From NCBI RefSeq assembly GCF_030719295.1, contig NZ_CP120997.1:2542001-2606000 (forward strand): a DNA stretch of 64,000 bases, given 5' to 3'. Below, one piece after another: positions 63,725 to 64,000 of this stretch. Origin of the DNA: Streptomyces sp. Mut1. Its GTDB lineage: Bacteria > Actinomycetota > Actinomycetes > Streptomycetales > Streptomycetaceae. The position numbers and the translations under genes were made by a program. The notes beneath the pieces were generated by a model. The model was not told where the DNA came from. It did no database searches and saw only the letters and a program-made list of their open reading frames with translations. The stretch's first letter is position 1. Each line of letters begins with the position of its first letter.

Positions 63725-64000
63725 TCAGCCCAGTCCGGCGGGGACCGGCCCCCGCCCGTCCGCCGCCGCCTCGTCCACCCGGCCGAACAGTGGGGCGAGG
63801 ACCAGTTGCGCCGCCCCTTCCGCGACCGGCCGGTCCCCTCCCCCGGCGGCGACGACCGGCACCGGGACGCCGTCGGCCCCGTCGCGCCCCGCCCGTTCGT
63901 CGAGCACGGCGCGGACCCCGCGTACGTACGTGCCGGGGTCGGCGGCGACGGTGCGGCCGCCCAGGACCACCCGGCCGATGTCGAGCAGCCCGACGAGGTT
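63725..64000 (-). CDS. ROK-family protein, C-terminal fragment
   Basis: Gene runs off the right edge. The visible C-terminus reads NLVGLLDIGRVVLGGRTV, a ROK family signature strand, and ends in a stop at 63725. ROK proteins are sugar kinases or repressors. Confidence 0.7.
   Translation of the reverse strand, partial: NLVGLLDIGRVVLGGRTVAADPGTYVRGVRAVLDERAGRDGADGVPVPVVAAGGGDRPVAEGAAQLVLAPLFGRVDEAAADGRGPVPAGLG

Overview
The window is a piece of a high-GC Streptomyces chromosome. Almost every recognisable gene is typical of the genus, and the gene order (glmS, universal stress protein, adpA, orn, tRNA-His, then the cebR/bglC/cebGFE locus, and much further on cdgA, cslA-glxA and a GH6 gene) matches what I remember of the S. 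coelicolor SCO2786-SCO2850 neighbourhood. That match is recollection, not a search. The adpA gene carries one TTA codon, the signature of bldA-dependent developmental control.

Layout. 0-8 kb: start of a secreted (probable beta-N-acetylhexosaminidase) gene, a small conserved gene, glmS, a Usp protein, the long adpA upstream region, adpA, orn, tRNA-His and an FMN-binding glutamate-synthase-like gene. 8.4-12.7 kb: an accessory-looking patch with an MFS transporter, an ectoine-hydroxylase (ectD-like) pseudogene with two lesions, a CGNR zinc-finger regulator and small ORFs. 12.7-19.3 kb: the complete cellobiose/cellotriose uptake locus (cebR, bglC, cebG, cebF, cebE) with three CebR palindromes. 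19.6-22.3 kb: a GntR regulator and leuA, preceded by a leucine leader peptide and a mutually exclusive attenuator. 22.4-26.8 kb: a CBM2-GH18 chitinase, a two-component system and a small membrane-anchored protein. 26.9-30.7 kb: spermidine-synthase-like protein, a PrimPol-like protein, an HTH-TPR regulator, a 45-bp minisatellite and a histidine phosphatase.

31-37.3 kb: PAP2-like membrane protein and then a translationally coupled trio (Fe-S PD-(D/E)XK nuclease, a protein of unknown fold, SF1 helicase), followed by a small helical protein and a second PrimPol-like protein running into a tRNA-Lys gene. The trio is the best candidate for a poorly described system; I interpret it as a possible split Dna2-like nuclease-helicase. 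37.4-43.2 kb: M6-like protease, CdgA-type GGDEF-EAL protein, luciferase-like monooxygenase and an Asp/Glu-racemase-like protein. 43.6-47.8 kb: ehuBCDA-type ectoine importer, an IclR regulator and a 177-bp MITE-like element that supplies the IclR stop codon. 47.9-54 kb: second tRNA-Lys, leaderless MFS gene with a TetR-like operator, AA10 LPMO with DasR/chitin-type boxes, an SPFH protein with low-complexity repeats, an NlpC/P60-like protein and the third identical tRNA-Lys. 54.3-59.4 kb: cslA-glxA and a convergent GH6 gene for the tip-associated glycan. 59.7-64 kb: class F-like sortase, secreted proteins including an LARTG sortase substrate, a NagD-like HAD phosphatase, minisatellites and the end of a ROK gene.

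Themes: aminosugar and chitin (hexosaminidase, GlmS, chitinase, LPMO), cellobiose, ectoine, and developmental control through AdpA, Orn (which would remove the pGpG made from c-di-GMP), CdgA and CslA/GlxA. No CRISPR array, prophage, integrase or complete insertion sequence was seen.
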